Shown: positions 44,201-57,000 of the stretch, piece by piece | Layout of the letters: each line of letters opens with the position of its first letter | Numbering within the stretch: the stretch's first letter is position 1 | Source of the DNA: Styela clava | Taxonomy: Eukaryota > Chordata > Ascidiacea > Stolidobranchia > Styelidae | Direction of reading: 5' to 3' | Length of the DNA stretch: 64,000 bases | NCBI RefSeq assembly: GCF_964204865.1 | Contig: NC_135251.1 | Location: forward strand, 17,732,001-17,796,000 | Program-made: the position numbers and the translations under genes | Notes under the pieces: model-generated | Database searches by the model: none | Seen by the model: the letters and a program-made list of their open reading frames with translations, nothing else | What the model was told of the DNA's origin: nothing

Positions 44201-45692
44201 CATAAAAATGTGTGGCCGCCAGGTGCTTGATTATTATATTTTATGCGCGGCGGTGTGGCTCATCGTGCTCGCCACCACACCTCTCACACAAATGTTCAAA
44301 AAAGGGGGTTCGACTTATTCTAAACAATTAGTTGCTAAAAACACTAAATAGGTTTGAAGCCGTTATAAATAAATTGGTAGAGCTGGGCGAATCTTTTCAT
44401 GTTCATAATTTAGTGGCAAAGATCATTTAACCTTACTATGATACCATACCGTTTTTTCCGAATTACGTCGAAACGCTTATCCTAAGATTTTCAGACCGCA
44501 GAAACGACTTGAAAAGGATAACTATATTTTTTGCGTTCGAGAAGAAGATATGAAGTAACCGTCAACTCCGCCACGCTTTCATGAAGTAGTGTAATTTACC
44601 GAATTTAATGGAGGTTTTATTAAGTTACACTGCAGCTGTGTTTGAACACCACGCGTCGACCACACCATATTACTGGCGTAGTTACAAATCCCTGGGGTGG
44701 GCAAAATCAAATGTTTCTATCCAGTCGCATATTTTTAACGAATTGTCGAATATCGGAAATTTTTAAATAATTTTACAAGACGCTTTCAGAACGCTAGACA
44801 TTCTAAAGTTAATAATTTACGTTTCCGCTCGTCACAAGTACCAATTCTTGCGCAACTGCTGACGCCCAAGTTTTTTTTATTGCTTGCTATAATTCAGGAT
44901 TTTAATCTGATTTTTATCTTTTGTGCGGGATTTGATATCACCCATCCCTGTGTGTAAATTAAACGTCCCATTTGTAAGATAACAGTTTTATAATTACTGA
45001 CGCCTGAATGCGGATATTTATGAAGACGATAGTTGTCCATCTTATGTTACTTTTCTGTTGTGTCGGTGTTATTTTCGTATCACATGATAAATAAAAACTC
45101 TGCGAAGTCGTTATTCCGTGAATCCTGGATGTTATTTTGAGTTCAAATGATGATTAAATGAACCGGCAATAATAGCAATTCTTCTTGTCAAAATAATATT
45201 TCCTTGTTCAAATTCAAGAAAAACTTTACGAAATAACTTGTTATCTTGTTCGACATTCCTGAATTTGCGAAACGGTGTTGGTGCAGGTTATGCAAAACTA
45301 AGAATTGAATCGATACCCGAGTTTCGTGTCAGACCAAAACGGTCTAGGCTAGGTCACGTGGTACTGGATATCTGATAGTAAATGACATTCTATTATTTAA
45401 GTGATAGTGACACCGAAAAGTCATTGTAACGTACAATCTGCAACACGTCGCCATGTTTCTTGGTTTTTATCAAATTTCGCTTGTCCCCCAAAAGTTATGG
45501 CGAATGTCCACCTCTGCTTGTCCAAGCAACATTGTCAATCCAATTTCTATTTTAAACATGCAATTAATTGTACCAATTTGTGTACCTATGGATCGTTTTT
45601 ATATTATGCTGTTGTTGTTGTTCATCTGATCAGTCATTCTTTTCTTCTTCTTCTTCTTGTGAAAAAATCGCTTTTCTTATTAACTACTAGAC
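44201..45692. other. Intergenic, no gene seen
   Basis: A family-2 SINE head fragment (GGCGGTGTGGCTCATCGTGC) lies at 44249-44285. The 113-residue ORF at 45401-45742 runs into the element at 45693 and has no recognisable domain. Confidence 0.35.
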
Positions 45693-46350
45693 CAGGGGTG
45701 GGCAACATACGGCCCGCGACGAGCTTTTGTTCGGCCCGCTGACTGTATCCAACCATGGCTTTTCTTATGGCGGAGCCGCGTGGAATTAAGGCCTGAGATC
45801 TCGTAAAGTAAGGTAGTATACCAGGAAATTTATTGGTAAATATGTTTATACGGCCGTATTCATATACACTGTCGAAATAGATATTATATGCAGTATTCGG
45901 TCAAATTTATAATTGGCCACAGCCCACAAGTGCGAACATGTGCGTGACATCGTATATTAAATCCAAAGTGGGATATGCGACCAGAGGGTGGTTTCTGATC
46001 GATTTTTAAGGATTGTGGAAATGCCTGAATGACGTGCGATTGCATTTTGTTGATTAACCGATCTAATTCAGTGTGATCCGTAACGTTGGGCTCTGAGCAT
46101 CTTCACGCCGTTATTTATCTTGCTTAATTTCCCGCTGCAAACTTACCGCATTTCAGAATTGCAAGCATTTTGTTCAAGAAGTTGTTTTTTTCCGTATTGT
46201 AAAATATATAAAATGAAACGAAAAATACCTTTAGTTTCCTTAGGCGGTTGACAGATTAAAAGCTCTTTTTCAGTTGATAAATTTGCCCTTGTGAACTATA
46301 CCACATAGTCACTGAATTCCTGCACTATGCCTGCGATATACCTTTTATGA

Positions 46351-46928
46351 CAGGGGTGTGCAACCTTCGAAGGATCGAAAACCTTTGAAACGCTTGTAAT
46401 AATATTTGTATAATTTAGGTTAATTTAATGCATTGCTTGAAGAAGTAACTACCGAATATGGCGCACATATCCTAGCGCCACCGTAAACGTTTTGATTTGA
46501 AACATTGCAGCCCTGTGCGACACTTCAAAAAATTATCTGGCACGATTGTTTCCCGCGGGTTTATACAATGTGTTGCTAGCGAAATTCTGTGAGAAGACAA
46601 TGATGCGATAAAAAATAAATATAAAATTTTGAATTTCATGTATGTGTGCTCATATGCTCTGAATTATAATCGAATTCAGTGAGAAACGCGTTTTTATAAC
46701 ATTGGGCATTTCGTAACATGATTTTGCTAGCTTGTTTTAGTAATATGACCGTGGCACTCAGATATTAATATAGGCTTTGTGAAAGAGAGAAAGATTAAAA
46801 TTGCTCCCACGCACCAAATTAAATGATCTAAAACACCATTCAAGATTAAATGGGAACACTATTCAAAATTGGCGCTTCTTCGCGAGCCCTACAAATTTTC
46901 TAATCGAGCTGCAGTTTGCACATCCCTG
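46351..46928. mobile_element. hAT element nested in the 45693-50499 element
   Basis: Left end CAGGGGTGTGCAACCTTCG and right end GCAGTTTGCACATCCCTG are inverted repeats. Flanks TTTTATGA (46343-46350) and TTTTAGGT (46929-46936) match at six of eight positions, as expected for an aged target duplication. Confidence 0.6.
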
Positions 46929-47665
46929 TTTTAGGTTAAGGCGAAACTATCGTCGGGGACATATGCAGCTTTTACTCTGGTTATTATAAAATAAAAGATA
47001 ATTAATGTAATGCATATTCAGTCAATTTTTAATGTACTAAAATATATAGTAGTTTTTTATATTTTATCCGAGACGTAGGGATTTTTCTTGAAAAATAAAA
47101 AAATAATAGGAGTGGCAGAGCGGAGTCAGTGTTGTGAGAACATATATATCGCGAGGATTTCAAGGCGAATAATATTTATTTTGAACCTCTTTTGAAAATC
47201 CTGGCTATGGCCTGATTAAGATAAAGTACGTTGAAGCAATTTATTAATTGTACCAATATAAATTTGGGTAGACTTTGGAATTTTATCGTAGATCTTGGGA
47301 TTTTTTTAACAGTGATATCTTATAAATATAATCACAACTGGCTGTCAATACAGTTGAAACTCTGCCTACGAAATTAATTCGTTTCGGAAGCCCCTTCGCA
47401 AGTAAAATATTCTGTAAGTAAGGACGCAGTTTACATATAAATGCCATAATTGTTCTAAGCCTACACAAAACTCGGACGTAACATTTGTATAAATTATAAT
47501 ACTGGGTAAACCCGTAACAATTACATGTTAGAATTAAATTACCACATATTAAATAGAAAATGTGCACATAGGAAAAATAGTGAAATACCAAATAAAGACC
47601 GTGGCGTAGAGAGTGAGAGGGTGTCGGTCCGAGTTTTTATTATTATTTCATTTTAGTCACTAAAC

Positions 47666-48298
47666 CCGTGGTTTTCAAAGTGGGCGTCGCGACGCCCAAG
47701 TGCGTCGTTTCAATTTTGCTAGGGCGTGGCGAAACCCTCCACCTTTTGCGAAATAGTACCAGTTTTGCGGTGCGTAGAATAAGTCTAAATATTTACTTCA
47801 GGATCGGAAACACTACCAACGGCTCGAAAATTCCGAAATGTTTAAATGTCCATAAAACATGTCACACAGACCATGTAAAAATACCCTCACACGCAGAAGT
47901 ACATCGTGGATTGACTTCGAGTTCAGCTCAACGCGAAGAGATTTTGGAAAAATGGCGACGAGCCTCTGCAATCCACAAACGTGTCGATAAATTTCCTTCA
48001 CTCCTGTCGTATTTGATAAACGCATTGCATTGAGCTTTGGTCAGATTGTAGGTCATGAATGACTACATCGATCTTACCTGTGATGGTGCAATAAAAAGAA
48101 AGTTTAATTCTGATAATTTAAAGAGGTTTTGGATTTCCTTGCATAAAGGTTATCCTTCCTTGGTTAAAAAAGCGTCGCGTACTCTCACCCCCTTTACGAC
48201 TTCGTATCTATGTTAAGCAAGCTTAAGCTTAAGCTTAAGCGCAACTTAAGCAAATTTTTTAAAGGGCGTCGATATACAAAGAAGTTTGAGAACCACTG
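47666..48298. mobile_element. hAT element nested in the 45693-50499 element
   Basis: Ends GTGGTTTTCAAAGTGGGCGTC-like on the left and AGTTTGAGAACCACTG on the right. Flanks CACTAAAC and CACTATTG share the first five bases. Contains an (AAGCTT)n run near 48219-48243 and the unrecognised ORF 47668-48033. Confidence 0.5.
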
Positions 48299-48372
48299 CA
48301 CTATTGCTAAACCATTTGTTGATTAAGTTAAACGCAAATATTATTACCCGATCATTGTCATAATCAAATGGG

Positions 48373-48605
48373 TACTCCCGAAGTATGTGAACAAAGATGG
48401 CGGACACCGGAACTTAGTATGTGTACCAGGTCAGGGTTGGGCCATGATTTCAGGTATAAATACTACGGGAGTCACTTGACTAGTCCCGGAACTCATAATA
48501 GAACAAAAACGAGGACAATTTGGAATAAAATTGTGGCCTAACTCTAACCTGGTACACATACTACGTTCGGGTGTCCGCCTTCTTGGTGCACATACTTCTG
48601 GGGCG
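48373..48605. mobile_element. MITE of the 21792 hairpin family
   Basis: Inverted ends built on GAAGTATGTG, AAGATGGCGGACACC and the complement GGTGTCCGCC. Internal words ggtacacatactacgtt and cagggttgggccatgat are shared with the copy at 62090-62290. It has a longer loop than the 21792 hairpin. Confidence 0.65.
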
Positions 48606-50079
48606 CCATCAAATAAGTGAACCCGATTCCATCCGTCAATGATGGAGAATTAAGACCGGAAATCGTGTTTTATTATTCGATTCAGTGCTGTTATAAATAT
48701 TTCATGTCAGCAGTTATGATTTCATTTTTGATTGCCATCAACGACGTCGGGAAAACGATGAAACTCGCAATAGATACTAAATAATATTTAAGAGCTATTC
48801 CACACGCTCTAAATTAAACGGAAATGAAAACTTTCCCGTAATGTCCGGTCACTATCGAAATTGAGGATGAAAACGATTAATTGCGACACAATTTGCTTTT
48901 AGAATTATTGTCGAGGCGCACAAACTATCTCGACTAAATTTAAATATACGATAATATTTTCGTATATTATTCGTAAAATATTTTCGAACAAAAACATCCT
49001 CGACGTGTTATAAGCAATTCAAGTCAGCGCTAATTTAAATCTTTTCTTGTGGCTCTAATTTATTGCCGTGCGTACACGGCTGCCTTCGATTACATTTTCA
49101 TCTTCTTCTCGAGAACGACGCTACTTAGAGACTTGAAATTTACATCACATGCAGATAATAAGTCCCCATCATAAATTGCAGACTTAATGCATGACTGATC
49201 ACGGCTTCATGCTCCAGTGCACATAGCATAATTTTCAGTTTTTTTCGCATTTCTCAATTACTATTGAATATTAAGAACTTGGCATTTGAGGTCGGTTGGC
49301 TGCATTACGCGGGAAGCCTGTTAAAGCTGCAAGCAGCTCTAGTAGTAAAATGTTTTTAATCGGAACGTGGACCGCGGTGCTAGGAAATGTGCGCTTATAA
49401 ACTCGGGAAAACGATATTCGAAGGTCGCGATATTTGAATCGGACATCCCCGATTTAAGCACTGCATTAAATTAATTTCAAATGATACTACACGCGGTATT
49501 CAAGTTTTCGACTTTCCGTATGTTGGTAATCTGGGAAGATCCGACTAGTTTACGAGTGGCGTAATTTGGCGAATGTTTCAGGGCCCATTACACGGAAATT
49601 TCCGAATTTTGATCTCCCCACCCCTTTGAAAATCTTGGCTGTGTCGCTAAAAGTGTGTATTGTAACGTGAGTCTGCGCGACCCTTTTTTATGACATTTTG
49701 TGCCGGGATAATATGCCAAATTTAGGTTAATCATGCTTAAGATAAGTATTTCGCAAGTCTTCATACACGGAAATTATAGGAGAATCCATCGTCTGAAAAT
49801 CAGTCGATTCTTACTATTACCGATTTTTATTAAGATCCTCATTAGCTAAATCATTGAGCTGAAGTTACAAACTTTCCATTACTATCAAATATACCACGTA
49901 TCGTGCTTCGAATCATTAGGATTTTACAAAGTATGGTTGTCACTTCACCCATAAATTCCTATGCATTCGCCGACAATAAATGCGTCGGAACAGAAGATCA
50001 GTCAAGCGTTTACTATCTGCAGCATAACAATGGTAAGACAATGGTCATTTTGATCGTACTACTTCTTTTATCAATACCT

Positions 50080-50225
50080 TTCCATCTAAAATCTGTACGT
50101 TTCAAACCTTACTCTAGGTTTTGTTCGCTTTCCCGATTCTATAATCAGTAACTTTTACTATTGTTTTTATCTATTTTTTTTATCGTCTATTGCTGATTAT
50201 GGAGTCGAAATAAACTTATACTATT
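50080..50225 (+). repeat. Dispersed repeat with shared 3' end, copy 3
   Basis: ccatctaaaatctgtacg, tttcccgattctataatcag and tgattatggagtcgaaataa in the same order as at 37690-37935. Confidence 0.65.
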
Positions 50226-50507
50226 AAAACTTATATTATCAATGGTTAAACAAACACTATAAGGTAAAAGCAGAGTGCGTTGCAAACATTCCCCGCTACT
50301 GGTATAAATAAATTTTAGAAATCAGATTTTATATTGAGTTTTATTAACCATGGAATATCCCAAGAAACGTAAAGTTGACTGAGAGTGTTGAGCATTTAAT
50401 ATAGATTGGCTACCGAAGTTATTTTTGTAATAATCCGGCCCGCCGAGTACTTCATTTTTCCACATCTGGCCCACCGACTAGAGAAGTTGCCCACCACTGT
50501 GCTAGAC

Positions 50508-52736
50508 CAATTGCTTTGAAATCTCCCGCGGTTAAAAATTGTATTTGTCGCCAGAAAGTTATTACTTTTATGTAATTCAAATATTTCTGTGGGCTCCCTG
50601 GCATTCGTTTTCTATGTTTGATGATGTCATTAAAATTAACCATTGCGCACCTTGTGATGGTGAAGACTGCGATACAGATAGTCTACTGGGAAATATTCCA
50701 TACCTTTCTACCTCGTTTCAACCTCTTGTGTCCATATATTTGAGCATTTCTCTCTTTTATTAAAATTATCATTTTTGGGGTGGATCCATATTTTTTATCT
50801 GTTTCTATTTTCAACGCATTTTGCAGGGGAAATAATATCAAATTTTGTTATCAAAATCGATAAAACACTCTTTTTAACATAATATTGGTTACTTTCCTAG
50901 ATAAATTCCAGTTACTTTTACCGGATTTTTTATTCTTTACAACATGATACTTATCGGCAACGTACGGTAACTGTCAACATATATAATATGTAATAACGGT
51001 ATTCCCGCCACATATTATATAAAATATCTATTAAAATATTTATCTAGTAAATATTTATCGAGGTATTATCTATGGCCTAATATTATGTTCACCGGCTTAG
51101 TTTGCATAGTTGCATAATCGTTGTATCGTTACAAATATTGTGTAACATGTTAAAGTGAGATCATCTGACCAAGTTCACATACCTGATATGAATTTATATG
51201 CAGTATATATGTAGGGTGGGAGTTGATGTGCGGTTGATGAATTGACAAGGATTATGCATTATTTTGTGATATTATATGCAGATATAGTCGTGGACATTAT
51301 TCTTATTACATTACTCTATCCAGTTCAGATCTGTTGTTCTTTATTTGTCTGAGTGTTGTTTAGTATAGAGAAGCTGTAAATTATGTAATAAGTAAATTTT
51401 TATAGTAATTGTATGAGTTTGCTTATTCTGAATGAACATTATTTTCATGCTCAGAATTATGGATGTTATTGACAAGAGTTTGCTATAGTTCAACTTCTAT
51501 TACCATATATATGTTGAAGTTGAAGTCAACTTACTTGTAGGATTTCACTTTTTACCATATCATGCAGGAAGGGAGATAGCTCATTTTATATGGTAGTAGC
51601 ATCCGCCAGGTAGTATTTACAGATTGTCAAAATTTGTAAGTAGTATTCATATCCAGTTTAAGCTATTTGTAGTTGAGTGTTGACGCAGGGATGATATTCA
51701 ATTCGAATTTAATATTGAAATATATTCGGAATATCACGACCTTCGAATATCGTGTTTAGTGATAATAAGAATATCGAATATTGCGCACAAAGTTTTTCGT
51801 GTACGCCGCGGCAATAAATCTTAGCCGACGTAAAAGGATTAAAATCAGCGCCGACTTGAAGTATTTATAACACGTCAGGACGTTTTTGATTTGAAAATAT
51901 TTTTAAAATCATTATTGTACATTTATTCATCATAATCGAGATAGTCTTCGCAGCCGGCCGCGGCAATAAACTTACCGGAAAAATTGTTAATTTGTTTGTA
52001 ATTATATGTTTTTCATGGTTTGTTCTGATCAGGGCAGAGCATGACGGGAAAATTTTTGATTTTTTTTTCAATTTACAACGTCACGATTAAATATTATTTA
52101 GTATCAATTACGGATGTTATCGTTATCCTGGTGTCGTTGATGATAATATTGTTCAATTTAAGTTGGCGGGATTAATTTATGCCCAAAGATAAAAGCTTTA
52201 CAAACGAACAAGAAATATTTAACTTATTTAGAGACTTGCAACTAAGTATGTGAGTTTGGAATGTTTCATTTTTGAATTGAACTTCGAATTGAATGTTTCC
52301 GAATCGGATTCTATTTAGCATAACATCATATTATCGCTAACTTTCTTTAAATTTGGAAAAACTATAGTATAAATTGTAATAAAATAACGATAATGAACTT
52401 CATAAAAAATGAATTAGGTTAGTAGAAAAACACATCGTATTGATGCATCAACTACCTATTATATTAGGTATGAAAAAAATAATTTCTGAATAGAGGTCCA
52501 CTCAGTTTCATATTTACTTATTATCGTACAGTGCATACTGCTGTGAGCAGTTTTTAAAAAAAAAAATGCGATTCTGTAGGACAGAATTCAGAAATATGCT
52601 TAGAGTGGGCACTTGCAAAGCCAACTTTGGGTTGCTAAAACTTAGCGAGTTGATCAGATGGCCTGGCCCTTTGCTTCACTATAATTGTACGTTTTAGCCC
52701 ATTGCGATAAACAGAGCCACCCACCTTGGCAATAGT
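50508..52736. other. Intergenic, no gene seen
   Basis: AT-rich sequence with no convincing gene. Short ORFs at 50539-50763 and 51865-52071 lack recognisable domains. Confidence 0.35.
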
Positions 52737-52744
52737 ATTTAGAT

Positions 52745-53979
52745 CAGGGGTGGCCAACCTATGGCGCATGCGCCAAACGTGACGCATTGCATGATTAGAG
52801 GTGGCGCATTGCATCTTTAACCCTTTTCATGCCAAAATTGTTAATTGCACTTGGCATCTCCACGCCAAGCCGTTTTTTGCGATTTACATTGTGACTTTTG
52901 ATTGTACCTAAAATCTATCCTCCTTACTCCACGTCGCCCACTTACGGCTTGTTGGAATTAGAAACAACAGGCGATTATCGACGTTAGCTTTTGGACGGAC
53001 TTTATGACATTCATTGTAGACTTTTAGCAAAAATTAGTAAAATTTACTATTTTTAGTTGATGTTACTAGCCATCTCAATGATCTAAATTTGAGACTGCAA
53101 GGCAAAAGCAAACTATTTCCAAGCTTAGTAAATGACATTATCGCATTCAAGATGAAGTTGAAACTTTTCATTTCCCAGTTGGAAAAAGAGGATTTGTCCC
53201 AATTTCCTCAGATAAAAGAACATCGTGAATGTGCTGCTGGTAATGGCAATTTGGCAATATACACAGAAAAAATCAAGTTATTGCAAGAGTCATTTGAAAG
53301 CCGTTTTCATGATATTTCAAAAGAAGAAGACTCTATACTTGCTTTTATAAACCCATTTTCACTTAGTGAACTAACCATAATGAAGATGCCAAGCAATATA
53401 CAATTGGAACTAATTGACTTGAAAACTCATCCATCATTGAAAATTAAATTTGATGAGCTTTCTTCAGTCCCAAGTGCATCTGACATGATCAAGTTCTGGC
53501 AATCGTTACCCCGTGAAAATTTTCCAGAACTGAGAAAATTTGCCCAGGGTTTTATATGTCGTTTCGGAACGACATATAGATGTGAACAAACATTTTCTGC
53601 CATGAAACTAATTAAAAGCGAGGTCAAGACTTACAGATTTAAAATTTGATGAATGCACTGCTCCTCTCAGTAACAAACTTAACTCCAAGAATAAAAAAAC
53701 TGGCGAAAGTAAAACAGCAGCAAAAGTCTCATAAAGGCGGTACTTGAAAATAAAATTGATCAGTTTTATTTATTATACTTCCTTGCTTAATTTCTATTCA
53801 TGTGAAGTTGTAAATTGTAAAAACTACATATACGTGTGTATATATGTGTGTGTATTATAAATTTATATAATTTCAACAAGAAGCGGACATTAGGCGTGGG
53901 AATACAAGAGATTTACGGCGCATCTGAAACATTATGTTTAAAACGTGGCGCATGGTATGTGAAAGGTTGGCCACCCCTG
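52745..53979 (+). mobile_element. hAT transposon, internally deleted, exact 8-bp target duplication
   Basis: Termini CAGGGGTGGCCAACCT and AGGTTGGCCACCCCTG are perfect inverted repeats; flanks ATTTAGAT at 52737-52744 and 53980-53987 are an exact 8-bp duplication. It carries only the C-terminal part of a hAT transposase. The right end lies 28 bases before the first in-frame ATG of the GMC gene at 54008, so it probably sits in that gene's promoter or leader region. Confidence 0.93.
53058..53640 (+). pseudogene. hAT transposase C-terminal fragment
   Basis: The coding fragment opens around 53058 with HLNDLNLRLQGKSKLF, characteristic of the hAT transposases related to GTF2IRD2/EPM2AIP1/ZBED-type domesticated genes. 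It includes WQSLPRENFPELRKFA and a CEQTFSAMKLIKS block of the C-terminal dimerisation region. After about 53620 the frame is shifted: the expected RLTDLKFDEC text continues in another frame. The N-terminal zinc finger and most of the catalytic core are missing. The fragment cannot encode an active enzyme. Confidence 0.85.
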
Positions 53980-54070
53980 ATTTAGATGGTGTTAAGTGAA
54001 AGCATAGATGGCAAGTATATACACTGAAATGCTTGATAAATATATAGAGATATATAATTTTTTTATAGGA

Positions 54071-57000
54071 ATGATTTTCAGTGATGTTGAAAAAATGACA
54101 ATACTGCAATCATCAATTTTAATTTTAATTTCATCATTCGTTTCTTTCCAATTATATTCAAGATATATCAGCATCACCATTGAATTACCAGATGAAGAAT
54201 ATGATTTCATAATTGGTATGTGGTAGAATTTTGATAATCTCAGTACATTTTTTACAATTTTCTATTCTGCTTGAAATTTTTTTTATAGTTGGCGGAGGAA
54301 CAACGGGCAATGTTGTTGCAAGCCGTTTGAGTGAAGAGACTTCATTCAAGTGAGTTTATCTGACTTACAATTTCATTGAAATCATTGTCATTTTGGGCAC
54401 ATTGTCCCAGGGTAATGACCATTGGTTGTTCCTGTTTTACGTATAAGATATTGGAATTTGTAAACACACTGTAATTTGGTTTTTAGAGTCCTGATCCTTG
54501 AAGCTGGATCTGAAGATGGATTTGATCCTCGTTTGAATATTCCAATATTTTCTCCTTTTAACACAAGATCGCAGAATGATTGGGGTTATGAATCTGAAAG
54601 TCAACCAGGAATTTTCTACTTGAAAAATAATAATGTATTATTTTGCATCTAAGCTTTGGTGGCCTTTATCTAAATTGAACATGGTTAGGAATTTCAGATC
54701 ACAATACTTTCAATTAGAACATATGACAGTTTTCTGATGTTACTATGACAGAATCATCATCAATACATCCAGTTATATGTTCACTCTTGGGGTTTTGTTG
54801 AGGAATTTCTATCCAGTTTGTCCAGATCTGTGAGGATAGGATTTCCTAATGGAGATGAGAGCCGTTAAAATGGTTTAATCATATTGCGAACCATGGCCTC
54901 TTGTCTGTTGATCAGTCTACGTGAGCTATAGGAATAGTTAATCAGTTAGACAGATCAGATCAGACATTATAGCAATTGGTGTATTACACTTTTTTATAGC
55001 ATAATGCAGAAACTTTATTTAACAGGTGGAATTATTAACAAGAGGTAAAACTCTGGGAGGCAGCAGTGCTGCCAATTTTCAATATTACATGAGAGGAAGT
55101 CCATCAGATTATGATTCCTGGGAGTCAGAAGGAAATGTTGGATGGGGATTTGAAAGTGTTTTGAAGTATTTTATCAAATCCGAAAGATCGGATCATGTCT
55201 TTCCTGTTGATAAAGAATTTCATGGCAAGGATGGACCTCTGCATATAAAACATCATGAAAAAATTCCACTGACTGATGTATTTCTCAATGCAACAAAAGA
55301 AATTGGTAATTGTATAAATGATTTAGTCTGAAACTGTGGTTTTCAACCTTTCTGGTGTAGCGGAACCACAAAGAAACATACCAAGGGCCCAATGAACCCC
55401 CATGCAATAGTCTAATTGTCTTTTATTGTCTGATTTGTATATCTATAAATAAATATGAAAACGCTTATCTAATTCTAGAAAAACAAAATGCTCTTTATAT
55501 TGTAGCAAGTTTAATAGTAGTGACAATATATAATATACACACGGTAGATATAATTTACATTGTATTAATATAGTCAGATTTGTACAAAAACTTGCAGAAT
55601 TCCTGGACTGTACAGACTGATAGAACCCTGGTGTGTTGCGAAACTACAGTTCAAAACCACCTGTCTTGAATTTTAATTCTCTTCTGTTCAAGCCAGAGTG
55701 GTACAGAAGCATACCTATTTACACAAATCACACCCTCTTTTTAAGTATCCATTATAACACATTTTAAGGTCTGAAACATATCTCTGATCACAATGGTAAA
55801 GATATTATTGGTGCTGCACTAATGCAAACTTCAGTGAAAAATGGAATTCGACAAAGTTCTTCAACAGCTTATTTACGTCATTTTGCTAAACAGAGGTAAT
55901 TGATGGTTAATTTTCTGCCCAGATATTATATTGAACTTTGTATATACAGTATATGAAATTTTTGTAAGTTTTCTGGCAAACCCTTTTGCTATTTTTCTAC
56001 CAATTTTCTCACTTTTGTTCAATAAATTTTTTTTGAAAAAATATAAAGTTTGTTCCTTTTTATTGCTCAAATTGTATTGTCAGTATATTGGAGGGAATTA
56101 CTTCATTTTAGCTGCTTTTCCAAAAGTACAGACCTCAAACTTCCATGATCCACATTCCCCTTTCAAGGACTCTCAACACTGGCCCCCTGCTCTTCCATAA
56201 AAAGAATAGATTTGCTTTTAACATGTTTCCATTGCCAAACAAACAAAAGTAAAAAAATTGAAAATGCAAATTACAGTCAAAGAATTGAACAAATCTCAGG
56301 TTACTTCAAGTAATTGTAGTCGCTTCCTTGTGGCTTCCAAGGACCCAGTTTGAGAAACTGTGGTGTGAATTTTGGTATTTCTCCAAGTCATATGTCAACC
56401 TCCATCTACTGATATATTTATATAATAATCGTAAACCTAAATGCAGCTTTTAGTGATTCAGTTGTCTATTGCAACTCTTCGATTAATACTTTTTCTATTT
56501 TTTATTGAAGGGTTTTGACCCTGATCAGACATGTATGAAAAAATAATAATTGCAATTATAAGACATGTCTTAGAAATAACAATTTGTAGTGAAATAAGTA
56601 GTGTATGGCAGGCTGCATGGTTAGTGTAATATAGGCTGCATTACCATTCAAACTAGATTCTGTATATGTGTGCACTATCACTCAAAGAGTCACTGCTTTG
56701 CTAATCAGGAAAGATCGTCTTCACATTGTAGCTGATGCCCACGTTACACAAATTTTAATCAAAGAGAGAAAAGATGGAATTAAATCTGCTACAGGAGTTG
56801 AATTTATTAAGAATGGAAAAACAATTTCTGTGAATGCTAAAAAAGAAGTAATATTGAGTGCGGGTATGAAAAGTAGTCATACTCTGTTTGACGAACCTCA
56901 TAAAAAGATGCAACTTTTATAACCAATCGGTTTTGTTTTTGGAAAAACTTTTTATGGGATTGAATTCTTATGAATCAGAATAATTTAATTAATTGTATTA

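Larger units (their letters stand above)
45693..50499. mobile_element. Large nested hAT-type element
   Basis: The left end CAGGGGTGGGCAAC plus GGCCCGC words and the right end GTTGCCCACCACTG are inverted repeats. Flanks are TACTAGAC (45685-45692) and TGCTAGAC (50500-50507), an 8-bp target duplication with one mismatch. The 4.8-kb interior holds at least three later insertions (46351-46928, about 47666-48298, 48373-48605) and a dispersed repeat at 50080-50225. I see no intact transposase. Confidence 0.65.
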